Assembly (NCBI GenBank): GCA_907165135.1
Contig: OU015566.1
Span: 12,446,157-12,510,156 of the forward strand
Direction: 5' to 3'
DNA from: Oikopleura dioica
Lineage: Eukaryota; Chordata; Appendicularia; Copelata; Oikopleuridae
DNA length: 64,000 nt
In this document: positions 43,101 through 50,635 of the stretch, piece by piece
Layout: each line of letters starts with the position of its first letter
Position numbering within the stretch: the stretch's first letter is position 1
Translations under genes and position numbers: made by a program
Notes under the pieces: model-generated
What the model saw: only the letters and a program-made list of their open reading frames with translations
Told to the model about the DNA's origin: nothing
The model's database searches: none

Positions 43101-44558
43101 CCGACGAAGGCTTCTTTCCGGTAGGACTTACCACAATCCGAAAAAAACTAATGCTAGCGTTAAGAACATCAGCTTTTTAATTAAATATATGATTTAGATA
43201 AATTAAATTAATTATATATGCTTGTAGAATATTATAGTCTAAGGTATGTGCTGCAAACATTTGCACGAATATTGCACGAATTCAACTATACCATTGTACA
43301 ATTGTTTTCTTTGACCTCAACCATATTCTAGGTCGCGTCAAGGCCTGGAACAACCTCATTGTCACTGTCGACTGGGCTGACCCTATCAACTCTCCAGGCG
43401 ATGATATCATGGATAAAGTTAAAGGTAGCAGCATCGTTTCTTTCATCCAAGTTTACCTTTGATTTCAGTTTTATACGTCAAGAATTTGGCTTCAATGGTC
43501 AGTGAAGATCTCGTCACCCAAACCTTTGCGGCCTTTGGCGATATTGAAAAAGTCAAAAAGCTGAAAGGTGGGAGTTGGGGTAAGCAAACTTTTGTGACAA
43601 TAAACAAAATGGTGATATAAAAGGCCGTGATTATATCCGAGTAATCCGTTTGGTGATTTAAATCTGCATGTATTTATATAAGTTTGTGATTTGGGGGAAC
43701 ATTAGTTGCTAAAACCGATTGTTTGACTGTTCTTTTTAAGATTACGCATTTGTCCACTTCAAGAACCGTGATGAAGCTCGCCGTGCGATGTCTGAACTCA
43801 ACGGACTCAACTTGGAAGGTCAATGCATCGAGATTTGCCTCGCCAAACCACAGGACAAGAAACTCAAGGAAAAGAAACTCGAGCGTCAGATGCAGAAGCA
43901 GATGGCCATGTCAGGTTAGCGTCCCTCTTCTTCAATGTTTTATAAGAACCGATAATTTCATCAGATGAAGGTCGTTTTAACGACTGTCCTCTTCCTTGAT
44001 GTCAATCGATCGAGTTGATACTGTCAGTTGATTAGGTTATATCAATATTTAATATCAGTTAATTTCCTCGATAGTTTATCTAGTCGATTAATCACTGTTT
44101 CAGGCGGTTTTGGCTTCGGAAAAGGGCAGGGAATGATGCCTGGCATGCCTCGCTTCCCAGGCCATCCGCCATCGTGGATGAACGGAACTGGATACCCGTA
44201 CGGTGGACCTGGAGGCTACAGTGGCGGCCCGAGCAATGGATACGGAAATGGTGGAAACGATCAAGCGTGGAATGGCTACTCTGGTTACGCTGGCGGATAC
44301 GGTGCTCCTATGGAGGTGACACAAGTTTATCTGGCCGTAAGGGACTATCTTTTTCAGCAGTACATGAACGGTTACGGTGTCCGGAGTGGCCCAAGCGCCC
44401 GTGGCGGCTACTATAACCGCGGATCCAACCCCGGTCAGAACAGCGGCAATAACCGAAGCGGTGGACCCAAGCGCGGCTACAAAGGCGGCAAGTCTCGAAA
44501 ATCGCAGAACCACAACGCCAACCAACAACAAAACAATCACCAGAGCAACCAACAGTAA
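34119..44558 (+). CDS. SYNCRIP: hnRNP Q/R (SYNCRIP family) RNA-binding protein
   Basis: Exons 34119-34147, 34192-34325, 41937-42100, 42349-42571, 42615-42714, 42762-42904, 42947-43120, 43332-43424, 43469-43567, 43741-43914, 44104-44315 and 44358-44558 encode 581 residues. The N-terminal acidic NURR domain is split by a 7.6-kb intron: [15 protein letters not shown] on one side, [19 protein letters not shown] on the other, exactly as in vertebrate hnRNP Q. Three RRMs follow ([48 protein letters not shown]), then a Gly/Tyr/Arg-rich tail ending in Asn/Gln repeats. The family acts in splicing, mRNA transport, editing and translation control. The long intron contains a complete retrotransposon and an alternative TATA promoter. 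Confidence 0.95.
34515..34530. repeat. Short interstitial telomere-type repeat
   Basis: TTAACCCTAACCCTAA, about two and a half units of the animal telomere repeat, in the SYNCRIP intron 140 nt before the retrotransposon. Too short to imply a fusion; could be a repair scar or chance. Confidence 0.5.
34672..34873 (+). repeat. 5' LTR
   Basis: Begins TGTTAGGTCG and ends GACCTATCA (TG...CA), 202 bp, identical over its full length to the 3' copy. It should carry the element promoter, yet no clear TATA box is visible, so initiation may be TATA-less. Confidence 0.95.
34876..34889 (+). promoter_or_regulatory. Candidate primer-binding site
   Basis: TGGTGACGTACGAG starts two bases after the LTR, matching the TGG start expected for pairing with a tRNA CCA end. 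The tRNA was not identified. Confidence 0.55.
35071..35335 (+). promoter_or_regulatory. Duplicated stem-loop leader units before gag
   Basis: Two related units occur at 35071-35152 and 35253-35335. Each opens with G(T)TGACCTG and TTGCTCATCAAA-ACCCCTA and closes with GGGGTCA(A)C-GCAGGTAC. The opening GTTGACC pairs with the closing GGTCAAC, and inside the second unit GATTTAAGTT pairs with AACTTAAATC. Leader RNA structure used for packaging, dimerisation or translation is the natural inference. Confidence 0.5.
35510..36751 (+). CDS. gag: Retrotransposon Gag polyprotein
   Basis: An intact 413-residue ORF from ATG 35510 ([14 protein letters not shown]); open frame extends further upstream but without an ATG. 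The first 300 residues are predicted helical, capsid-like. The last 100 are Lys/Ser-rich and basic ([11 protein letters not shown]). No CCHC zinc knuckle is present, so RNA binding probably relies on the basic tail. Its stop TAA overlaps the pol start codon (TAATG). The pol frame is closed by a stop at 36688, leaving about 60 nt in which a frameshift could join the two. Confidence 0.9.
   Translation: MAPPTHLLYMPADDIETASRANLQKWSNTLMDFVVTNLNDSDQKDNVQLAAAQQKLMVAQLGKAPVKSTTSSITPSHLVEIRQAFELEKETDLSDADEVEVWIRKIRQAKADFVDHLSKAQQPEAEALLARTARKYFSNEVRQSFSRQNLPLSTVDQLVEAMESMYSSKRSIFQHLKRTHDVKYTKSKGLQAYISELTEAQRQAFRQVERLKLRVAKPDVTIIDEATADYTTSTDSAVKMEAGLKRPENYVCKCAVKAHEFSDLTAACLAYLKISELFPAVALKLCDQIDDCRTAQDVYNKAKLLIDRLPSNMTSEDAAAFGVKNGTWNKKSSKDGQTEKKKPSLEATLQSICDRLSNLEGKNPAPKSDDADSKNKKKQGRKNKTTNARAAETEAAPASLAPQSNHFRLSDQE
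36751..40866 (+). CDS. pol: Retrotransposon Pol polyprotein (PR-RT-RNaseH-IN)
   Basis: One uninterrupted 1,371-residue ORF. An aspartic protease motif lies near residue 45 (IIDNGSDD, with Asn where Ser/Thr is usual) and its partner LIGRTV is near 120. Reverse transcriptase has [10 protein letters not shown] and YIDD (about 449-452). RNase H has VTDASE near 603. The integrase zinc site runs from HDDCAH (about 875) to CLIC (about 911). The catalytic triad is in FIDF, SSDRG and NLERQ with D35E spacing. A WIGPF-type C-terminal module is near 1177. The last 150 residues are Ser/Pro-rich and end in a Lys/Arg tract. All key residues are present apart from the protease substitution, so the copy looks competent. 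Confidence 0.95.
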   Translation: MPCAPDLSDSFCAHSSFHRPSLPWFVNFKLTLGGSTFAVKDGIIDNGSDDLLIPKRLIPADLLDNLDDCDYTINGVNGARQALGQFVSAVDIDGAIFKNIRVIVTDHEATPALIGRTVIDHPSNVSFGRTGTEIIVQRRLAPGDPIFTEKFKINGYHSDPWNVAQETTKAHLSSRPARHVIEVMSSGAHNSAGDAKSSPSVEQMSSSPRKSTVSTVQPSSRDKPDINASTTELLDWLETKKNLKLPRDHQNAEELRTAALLMVEFDDVFGGDNEPLGEFCKPVRIPTTGKSASRKQHQIPYKNQEAVDAEVDRMERITAIEPCKNPQGFNTPLHCVDKKDGSPRVVANFKNTLNLVLKDPDPYTMPNLREIFNEVRPGMMYMASVDYRSGYWQIPIDKRDRHKTAFTWRGKTWQYTRLPFGLSCAGQIFSRCVGEALETITNRDGIYVYIDDVLIATPTFGAYVQRLRSLFEASRQFGLRLHPGKCNFLAKSCKFLGRVLSPEGMSVDPDHASGVDSLAPPTSRSELRTLLGRLTFIREFLETRLYERIDTSCFSQLVHELNKLNRDGDFYWPPEAQAAFERVKKRLKSSPMISYPDPTRDFLLVTDASEVAVGAVLMQLVDGKDKIVGVASRTFTAVETRWSTTEREAYGILFGVRRFDYFLRGRPFVVKCDHAALQYIDSVDHKNAKLSRWMDELSSYRFCVEYIPGEQNVWADMYSRPFGIKKPVHSDIHTPAGKFVDFENGLRAYIPSWSMKDQVPAPVGTSKNLLREGITRALIASKDEFILTDAAEGYLQLASDQRADSSIGPLISALGKFQKDPTAIRLDRNDHNYDVFRVNWPYFRICKRTDLLLHVKDGKYRQVLTPEHAIRLLRNSHDDCAHPGTSRVADSLQSYWWPAMEEDIRNYVASCLICAKKKGNQGHPSSPNIGHCRRGERPFQVIFIDFTVFDKVNGKKFCCTILDSFTKFFIAKPVPGERAIDAARTIVEEVVLRHHVIPSIVSSDRGTAFISATMGELYKQLGIVAEKHTAFRPQGTGNLERQHRTFKSMIFMLEHERHMNWIDAAPYAVAFMNSHKNSSTGQAPHTLVTGRRSRLTIQATIHDRDVSADSPSKYGSIVRERLEFLHDVAKIANKSADLEMEKKLDKAHRARPLRKGDQVTLYRPVSKAAKTNGYDWIGPFTVITASEKVVKIRCNNDKNSVDWVHRAHLRYVPERFVHLRNSELMRELDLLETSADPLISPENRPENASGSYPVAPDALPKVGRPAKENLTSGNSRKSPGPTSKLRRTQPASTTSSSDPSSAASTSLPALPAIDSSSSSLAPASTTFAPDPRLVDLFSKLELRQMRKSKRQKKKPEKLSLDPKKKTYAADR
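41112..41313 (+). repeat. 3' LTR
   Basis: 202 bp, identical to the 5' LTR. Preceded by a purine-rich stretch (AGAAGATTTAGAGGG, ending 41110) that may serve as the polypurine tract. Confidence 0.95.
41761..41936 (+). promoter_or_regulatory. Alternative TATA promoter and first exon of SYNCRIP
   Basis: TATATAAAG at 41761-41769 lies 55 nt before an ATG at 41816. From that ATG the frame runs [16 protein letters not shown] and on, directly into SYNCRIP exon 3 (41937) with no intron and in the correct phase, giving 40 alternative residues. The predicted isoform lacks the first half of the acidic NURR domain. The AG used as acceptor for the long isoform lies inside this coding stretch, so one pre-mRNA site serves two transcripts. 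Confidence 0.65.
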
Positions 44559-45278
44559 CGAACAGTCACTGTTGAAAGTTCCTTCATCGTCCTGCGTGTG
44601 GCCTGCTCCATTCTCTTAGCAAATCTTAATTGATCTCTCTCCTCTCCCTCTCTTTTTTCCACTACAATGTTCTCCTGCAGCGGTTCAATTTGACTCCCAC
44701 GTGACTGCCAATCTCTCCTTTTTTTAAATAGTTATAATAAGATCTGTTAGCCCTTCGTCTGGGTCCATTTTCCTTCAGTTGAGAAATCTTCCGTTCTTCA
44801 AATATAATAAAAAAACCTCCAAAAGACTTAGAATTTTGAAAGCTTTCGAAACAAACCCAGTAAGCCTAACTGTATGTGATACCCACAAGTAAGTCGTGTT
44901 CGCAAGATTTGTGGCTAATGCAACTTAACTCGTATTTATTTAATTTCAATATTTCCTGACGTAGAATTTTTCTAATTTCCAATTGTCAGATATTACCTAC
45001 ACTCGAAAACATTACACGCGCCACGCCCTTATGGCCATTTCTATCTTGCCTTGGGGCGAGCAATCGATCCACAAGGTCGATTCAATTCATCGTTAGGTTT
45101 TTGCTCATAGGTTTTTCCAAGAAATTGTTACTTTCTTACCATTCTAGTAATGATTTTTACTATACATTTTTGAAGTTCAAATAAAGAAACGCCCGTCATG
45201 TTCATCCCTTCGAGATTCAACCTAAAAACCAAGATGCCAAAAAATGCTTGTAAAACTTCCTTAGAGAACAGTTTCCCC

Positions 45279-45330
45279 TTGCTTCAGTAACTTTTTCCGA
45301 CTGCCGGAAAAACTAAAATTACTGAAGCAA
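45279..45330. repeat. Long hairpin
   Basis: Perfect 12-bp outer arms TTGCTTCAGTAA / TTACTGAAGCAA enclose an 8-bp inner stem TTTTTCCG / CGGAAAAA with a short loop. As RNA this folds to an extended hairpin with one asymmetric internal loop. Confidence 0.7.
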
Positions 45331-45449
45331 CGTCCTTAATTAACAGCGCGTTGACTCTTCATACTTCAATACGAAACAAAAGAAAAAATAAAGTTGAACC
45401 CTTTTTGCCTCCCCGCAAGAATATGTGAGCGTGCATCGTCAAAAAAAAA

Positions 45450-45476
45450 TACCGCGAGACTAAGACCCTCGCGGTA
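45450..45476. repeat. GC-rich hairpin
   Basis: TACCGCGAG pairs perfectly with CTCGCGGTA across a 9-nt loop, directly after an A9 run. No T run follows, so it is not a typical polymerase III end. Confidence 0.65.
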
Positions 45477-45797
45477 GTCAAATTTCTCGATCCATAAAAA
45501 ACTGATCTACAAATTCTCTTCCTTGATTCCTGATCGAAATTCTCTCTAATTGTATACCTGTCTGAGTATTTGTCTCTTTCTCTTAAAATTACTCCTCCAA
45601 ATTTATAACCTCTATCTATCCTAATGCTAGTGTGTACTATTTTTAATTCAGTAATATCATCGTATTTTACCCTCCTATTATCTATTTTCGGACGCACCAG
45701 ACGATGCATCAAAATCAGCGGTTTTCCCTCTTGAATTTTACTTCATCAGGAATATTTAATTCTTGTAAAGAGCTTTTCTTTCAATTCCGACACTAGA

Positions 45798-48700
45798 ATG
45801 GGGCAGAATGAGGGTCAATTTGGGGCCCTCACTGGCAGCGCACTCATTTTTAATACTGTTGTCGGAATGGGTATTTGGGCGCTCCCAAAGGTACGACTTT
45901 TCAACCCTTTTCCTCCATTCATCCACTTTTTAGATGATTTACGAAGCAGGGACAGTAGCAGCGTATTCAATTTTGATCTTCTGCGGTTTCATTTCTTTCG
46001 TCGTCGCTTCTTTCATCAACGAACTACAAGGGGCAGCAAATGCAGTCAAGAAAACCAACCTTTCGAAAAGCCCAAAGAAGGTATTGAAAGAAGACGAGGT
46101 CAATCTCATTACCCCGGATGATGAGGAGCCGGACAGAATAGGAAAGGTTGACGAACGCGAAATGCGAAGAACTAGGCACAAATAAGACACTGTCATGATC
46201 AAATCATTAGTAATTTTAAGATAAAATAAACCATAACTAGTCAATTAAATGATTAATCTGGCCTTCATATAATCAGGATTATCAACAAAGCTGGAATTTC
46301 GCGATCAGTTCTTGGGAGTAAATCGGCGCAGTGGTGTAAGTCGCCAAGAAGAGAAAGTCGGGGTACTCTCACCCGCCGGGTTCAATTCCCGCTGCGAGTA
46401 AGAACCTTTCATTACTAGAAGAGGTAATTGGGAGGAACGCATCCTAAAAGGGGGTATGCTGGGACGAAATATGGCAAACGCCATATTTCCCCCCTTTTAT
46501 TGTTCACAATAGTGAATCAACTTACGGGAAAAGCTTTTCATGCATGGACGATGGGCCACGGAATCACTTAAATTTCCTTAGTCTCAACCTTTCTAAAGAC
46601 CAAGCCACAATCTACTCCGTCACCGAGCGTTTTGAACTCACCTCCGCCGTCAAGCTCATACTCGGCGACTGGCCAGCAAAAATCAACAACATCCTCATTA
46701 TCCTCTCCCTTCAAGTCGCAGTATGCGCATACATCGTCACATTCGCCGAGACGTTTAGAAACCTTTACTGCCGCCCGCTCACTTGTCAATCTGACAATTT
46801 CACTGAAGAAATGGATGACTCTGCGAAAGTCATGTGTGGCGAGACGGAATACACCGAGAAATTTATTTATACAATGGCGGTGATTATCATTCTGGCAGTC
46901 ACAGCACCTTTTTGCGCAATGGGTAGGTCTTTGGAAATGAATAAATTAGTAGACATTTTATATAACTGCCATGTGTAATTCATCACGCCTGGCTTCGGAA
47001 TCCTGTCAACAGGCAAATCATGACTTGATTTAGTAAATTTCGATTCATAACTGCGCGTCTGTAAAACCAGGATCTCACTGTATCTTATAAGGTGTGGGGA
47101 ACAACACATCCGTTCAAATGCTCGGAACGATTTTCCGCTGGATCACCATCATCCTCGTTTTGATCATCTCAATCGCGCGCGTTGGCGACTCTGACGCAAA
47201 ATTCTCGTCCTCGCCGACAAATTGGGTGCGGATGCCGCTGATGTTTGGCATGGCGAATTCCGCTTTTGGTTGCCACGAAGCGCTACCTTCACTGCTTTTT
47301 CCTATCAAGCAAAAACGCAACAATGTGAAAATTCTCGCCGTGACATTTTTGCTCATCGGCTTGCTTTTCATGCTCTTGACGACAACTGCCCTGACAGCTT
47401 TTGACGGACCCGATATTGCCGATTTATACCTTCTCAATTTTCAGGTGAGCTTTTTCAGTTTATTTACAGTTCTGTGGTGTCAATATTTATCACTTCTTCG
47501 TACGTCGGTGGCAAGTCGATCTCTTTGCCATCCTCTTTTGGTTCTATTATATCTCGCGGCAGTGGCGAAGTTGCGTTTCCATAATGAATATATGCACTAT
47601 CTTCGGTTGCATTCGAAGCTGATCTCTCGATGCTTCCTACTGCCGTCGCATTTTCATAAGTATAAGCATCATTTACCGCATCATTCTCGGACTGTTGCGA
47701 TTCGGCATCACTGATGTTTTTCTTCCCACAATTCGTAAGACAGTCAAACTGATGTGGAATATTTTGCAAATTCGTGTCACATATTTATTTCTTACCATTA
47801 GGGCAACAAACAGGAATCCGCCTATTAAAATTAGTAAAACTGAAATAAAACCCTCTGCAGCTTCGTTTGTCATTTCTCAACAGTTGAAAACTTCAGTCGA
47901 GTCTGAACTTTAGCGCGATTCTTTGATAAATATAAACATGAAGAGTCGATTTGTGAATAGTAAATCACAAGATTCTGTTTTGCTGATAAAAAAACAGTGG
48001 TATCAGATCTTGATATCTACTTTATTTACAGTTCTATGGATTGCCCATTGATGACTTCTTCGTATGATGGTGGCTGGTCCTCTTTTGGTTGTATGATTTC
48101 CAGAGGTATATGACTGTCATAAGCATTGTTTTCTATCGCAATATCAGGTTCTGCAGATTCCGGATCTCTATCACTGATTTTCTTTGTGCATTTCTCAGCA
48201 AAAAAGCACTTGATGGATGAGATTCTTAGAAACGTATTCATTTATTATCAACTTACAAAGAGGACTACAGAACCAATAGCGACAAACAATAGAAGAAGCT
48301 TCAATAACAGGACTTTAGTTTCATCGTTCATTTTCTCTTCATTTGATCTATTAGTAGTGGGTACTCAGAATTTTGGTGCTTTTATTTGGTAAGTATAAAC
48401 AGAGACGCTTTCAGACCAGTTGCAGTTTGCATTCGCAGATTTCAATTTCAAAATCTTCATGTTCCTCGGTCGGTTTCGTTGATAACATCATCATAAGTCG
48501 GCGGTAAATCGATAACGGTCTCGTTTTTTACTTTTGCAACTTCTAAGATGTATTTTGAATAAAGATGTACAAACAGATTCGTTTACCTTCAGAGACAACG
48601 GATTCATTTGGAACATATGCATTATTTTCGTAAACAATCTCGAACTCCTCTTCTCCGGGATCACAATTTATATGACAAGCTGGCTTGTCAATTATGCTAC

Positions 48701-50045
48701 CGGTATTGTCGCAGACACCACAAAAATAGCACTTTGCGATAATTAGTTGAATCGCTCAAACAACTTACAAGTGTCCACACGATAGCGAACGTAGCAGTTA
48801 CACCGATTATGAGAAAAATTTCTGTATCACTCAAAGAATCTCTAGTACTTTTTAGTTCTTCCATTTTATATTCAATTTCAGGCAGTCTGCAAAGTTCGAT
48901 TTTTGGTGATCTTGTTTGCTAAATAGAAACATGGAATTTTCACGGGAAAAGTTCGTTTTTTTAGCGAAAGTCATGTTTGTTTACAGTAAATAATTTACTG
49001 ATTAAAAGTCTTCATTCTGGTTTTCTTCCATAACTGCATCATATGCCGGTGGTAGGTCATCAATGATTTGAGAGCCTTATTTTTCATCACTTTGTAAACT
49101 ACGAATGGTACCTTCGGGGACATAAGACCGAGTTTCGGCAGCTGGTCACTTTGCTGAATATCTCCAGTTGATGTTCTTTGCGATGAATTCCCACTTACAG
49201 CCTCGCTGGAGGAAGAACAACCCTCTGACCGACAGAATAAATACTTATTTTTTATGGAGTAGTTGAAGAATAAGGCGTTTGGAATCTACCATGAAAAGTA
49301 AAGCAAGTGATCCAAAAGTGACGAGCACTCCTATTGCCAATCCGTCCATCTTTTCTCTTCCAAGTTTCTAACTTTCTTTGGCCAGAATTTAGAGTACAAT
49401 AGTTTGCCAGGAAGACGATTTACTATCCATAGTAAAGTTAGCATTGCTAATTTGCATTTGCAAATTGCAGGAGAATACAGAAATGATTATGTACTTGTTA
49501 TTACTCATGAGTCAATCATCAAAATACTGAAAATTAAAATGATTCTCTCAGAACGACTGCGATCTGGTGAAAAGCTCCTTTGTTCGGATGATCCTCACAT
49601 TTTACCCTATCATTCCAGGTAAGCCAGTTCGCCATAATAATTGACTAAAACTCGAACTTCAGCTGTTACGAATTTCATCATTTTCCACGTCGTTTGCCAG
49701 CGCAACTTGGAAGTGATGCTTCCCTTGCCAAAAGCTCTCTCCAAATCGTCACTCGTGTACCAGAAGATCTTTCTGATGACTCTCTCCAGCATCACTCCTC
49801 TCATCATCTCCTTGACAATCACCAATGTCGGACTGATCTTCAGCGTCGGCGGTGCATTCACGACCATCTTCAGCTCTTTTTTCTTTCCAACGCTGATGGT
49901 AATGCGCTCGCGATCGATGCTCGCTGACGTCCCCGTTAAAAATCCACTTGCAAGTCCGATGCAAAGTAACTTTTGGATCTTTTTGGTATTCTTGACCATC
50001 GCAGGGACTGTCGCTGCCAATGCTATTGCCATCTTTTTTCTGTAG
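45798..50045 (+). CDS. TMEM104: TMEM104-like amino-acid-transporter-family protein
   Basis: Exons 45798-45890, 45934-46175, 46582-46922 (or from 46534), 47092-47444, 49552-49618 and 49663-50045. The start (LTGSALIFNTVVGMGIWALP) matches the first helix of TMEM104, a SLC36/38-like multispanning protein. An acidic cytosolic loop follows (DDEEPDRI), then further helices (INNILIILSLQVAVCAYIV, FRWITIILVLIISIA, LAVTFLLIGLLFMLLTT). The split LYLLNFQ|NDCDLVKSSFVR joins exactly where family members read LNF.RCD. The second donor must be GC (ACTAG|GCAC). The substrate is unknown. The 2.1-kb intron 47445-49551 hosts four antisense genes, and a smaller intron holds a tRNA-like repeat. Confidence 0.85.
46311..46400 (+). 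repeat. tRNA-derived SINE-like element
   Basis: Has polymerase III box-like parts: GGCGCAGTGGTGTAAG (A-box/D-arm type) and CGGGTTCAATTCCCG (B-box/T-arm type), spaced as in a tRNA with a long variable arm. The flanks do not form an acceptor stem, so it is not a functional tRNA. About 60 nt further on, AAATATGGC...GCCATATTT forms a hairpin. Likely a SINE head in a TMEM104 intron. Confidence 0.5.
47464..47873 (-). CDS. Nested PPxY membrane protein 1
   Basis: Exons complement 47796-47873 and 47464-47748, 120 residues, antisense inside the TMEM104 intron. It has a short extracellular start (MTNEAAEGF), one membrane helix (ISVLLILIGGFLFVALM), a Cys pair just after it (DCLTNC), then an acidic Asn/Ser-rich tail with YENATA and the PPxY motif LPPTYEEVI near the end. 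There is no signal peptide, so N-out/C-in insertion is inferred. PPxY motifs bind WW domains of Nedd4-type ubiquitin ligases. Paralogous to the three genes upstream. Confidence 0.75.
48026..48331 (-). CDS. Nested PPxY membrane protein 2
   Basis: Exons complement 48257-48331 and 48026-48208, 85 residues. Same plan as its neighbours: MNDET, a helix (VLLLKLLLLFVAIGSVVLF), an intron in phase 0 at the end of the helix, Cys pair (CFFAEKC), the ENNAY motif, and QPPSYEEVI close to the end. Ends SIEL, like TTEL in paralogue 1. The shortest member. Function inferred as a small WW-domain/Nedd4 adaptor. Confidence 0.72.
48457..48864 (-). CDS. Nested PPxY membrane protein 3
   Basis: Exons complement 48769-48864, 48587-48731 and 48457-48542, 108 residues. 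It has a slightly longer polar start (MEELKSTRDSLSDT), a helix (IFLIIGVTATFAIVWTL), Cys-rich juxtamembrane segment (CYFCGVCDNTG, later CHINC), YENNAYVP, and the C-terminal LPPTYDDVI. It has one intron more than paralogues 1 and 2, placed between the ENNAY and PPxY motifs. Confidence 0.7.
49002..49349 (-). CDS. Nested PPxY membrane protein 4, possibly degenerate
   Basis: Exon 1 is complement 49290-49349 (MDGLAIGVLVTFGSLALLFM). Exon 2 starts at 49243 (YLFCRSEGC) and the last exon encodes IIDDLPPAYDAVMEEN and stops at 49002. The final intron keeps phase from a YVPEG segment, which matches YVPNE in paralogue 3. However, the stretch from about 49190 to 49160 needs an unexplained frame change before YVPEG. 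Either an intron with unusual ends was missed or this copy is decaying. The start, the helix-intron position and PPxY agree with its paralogues. Confidence 0.5.
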
Positions 50046-50635
50046 TACTTTACCTATTTACATTTACTTCTTACCTTTCAAAATTCATTCAAAGTCTTAT
50101 TTTTTATCAGAGCAAGATTGGTAAGCTTGGGTGGGGCATAAGTTTGGGGTTAATCGGGTTTACTCACATATTGGATTTTTCAGCCAATAAATGTTGATAA
50201 TTTTAGCCTCTGATTGGCTGAAATTCCCCATAGCACACTTATCTTTCTTTATATATTCGAAAATGTGCCCACCCTAGTTTAAACTCAAGCTCTTTTTTGT
50301 TTATACATAAAACTTCTACCACTACTAGCGACTACTTGGGACTATCACCAACCCTTTGGCAGTAAAACTCAACTTCTAGCCAATCAAAACTTGCCAGCAA
50401 AGGTTTTAGTCCTAGACAGTCACAAAAACAGCAAAGTTCATTCAATCTTCAATCATATTTTCTGTTACCAAAAGCAATCAAAAGTCATCTGTATATCTCT
50501 TTGTATCCGAAATACGAAAAAACGCTCGCTCATCCTTCTTTTTTGTTTTATTTAATATTTAACTTCAACAAGAAAATAAACTTTTCAAATTTCGAAAACT
50601 TTATAATTTCTTTTTCCAACTGTTTCATTCAAGAG

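Larger units (their letters stand above)
44559..45797. other. SYNCRIP 3' region and intergenic hairpins
   Basis: Contains the SYNCRIP 3' UTR with AATAAAA near 44807, then two strong inverted repeats (45279-45330 and 45450-45476). A 117-codon minus-strand ORF (45359-45712) spans the second hairpin. The ORF is rich in Arg/Ile/Tyr and has no recognisable domain; it is not called as a gene. Confidence 0.45.

Noticed and set aside
46311-46400. A functional tRNA gene
   Set aside because: Box-like motifs are present but the flanking 7-nt segments do not pair as an acceptor stem and the T stem has a mismatch; a SINE-like relic fits better.
46544-46978. A separate 144-residue gene starting MDDGPRNHL
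   Set aside because: The helices it encodes continue the TMEM104 protein in family order and join in phase to exons on both sides; the ATG is internal or intronic.
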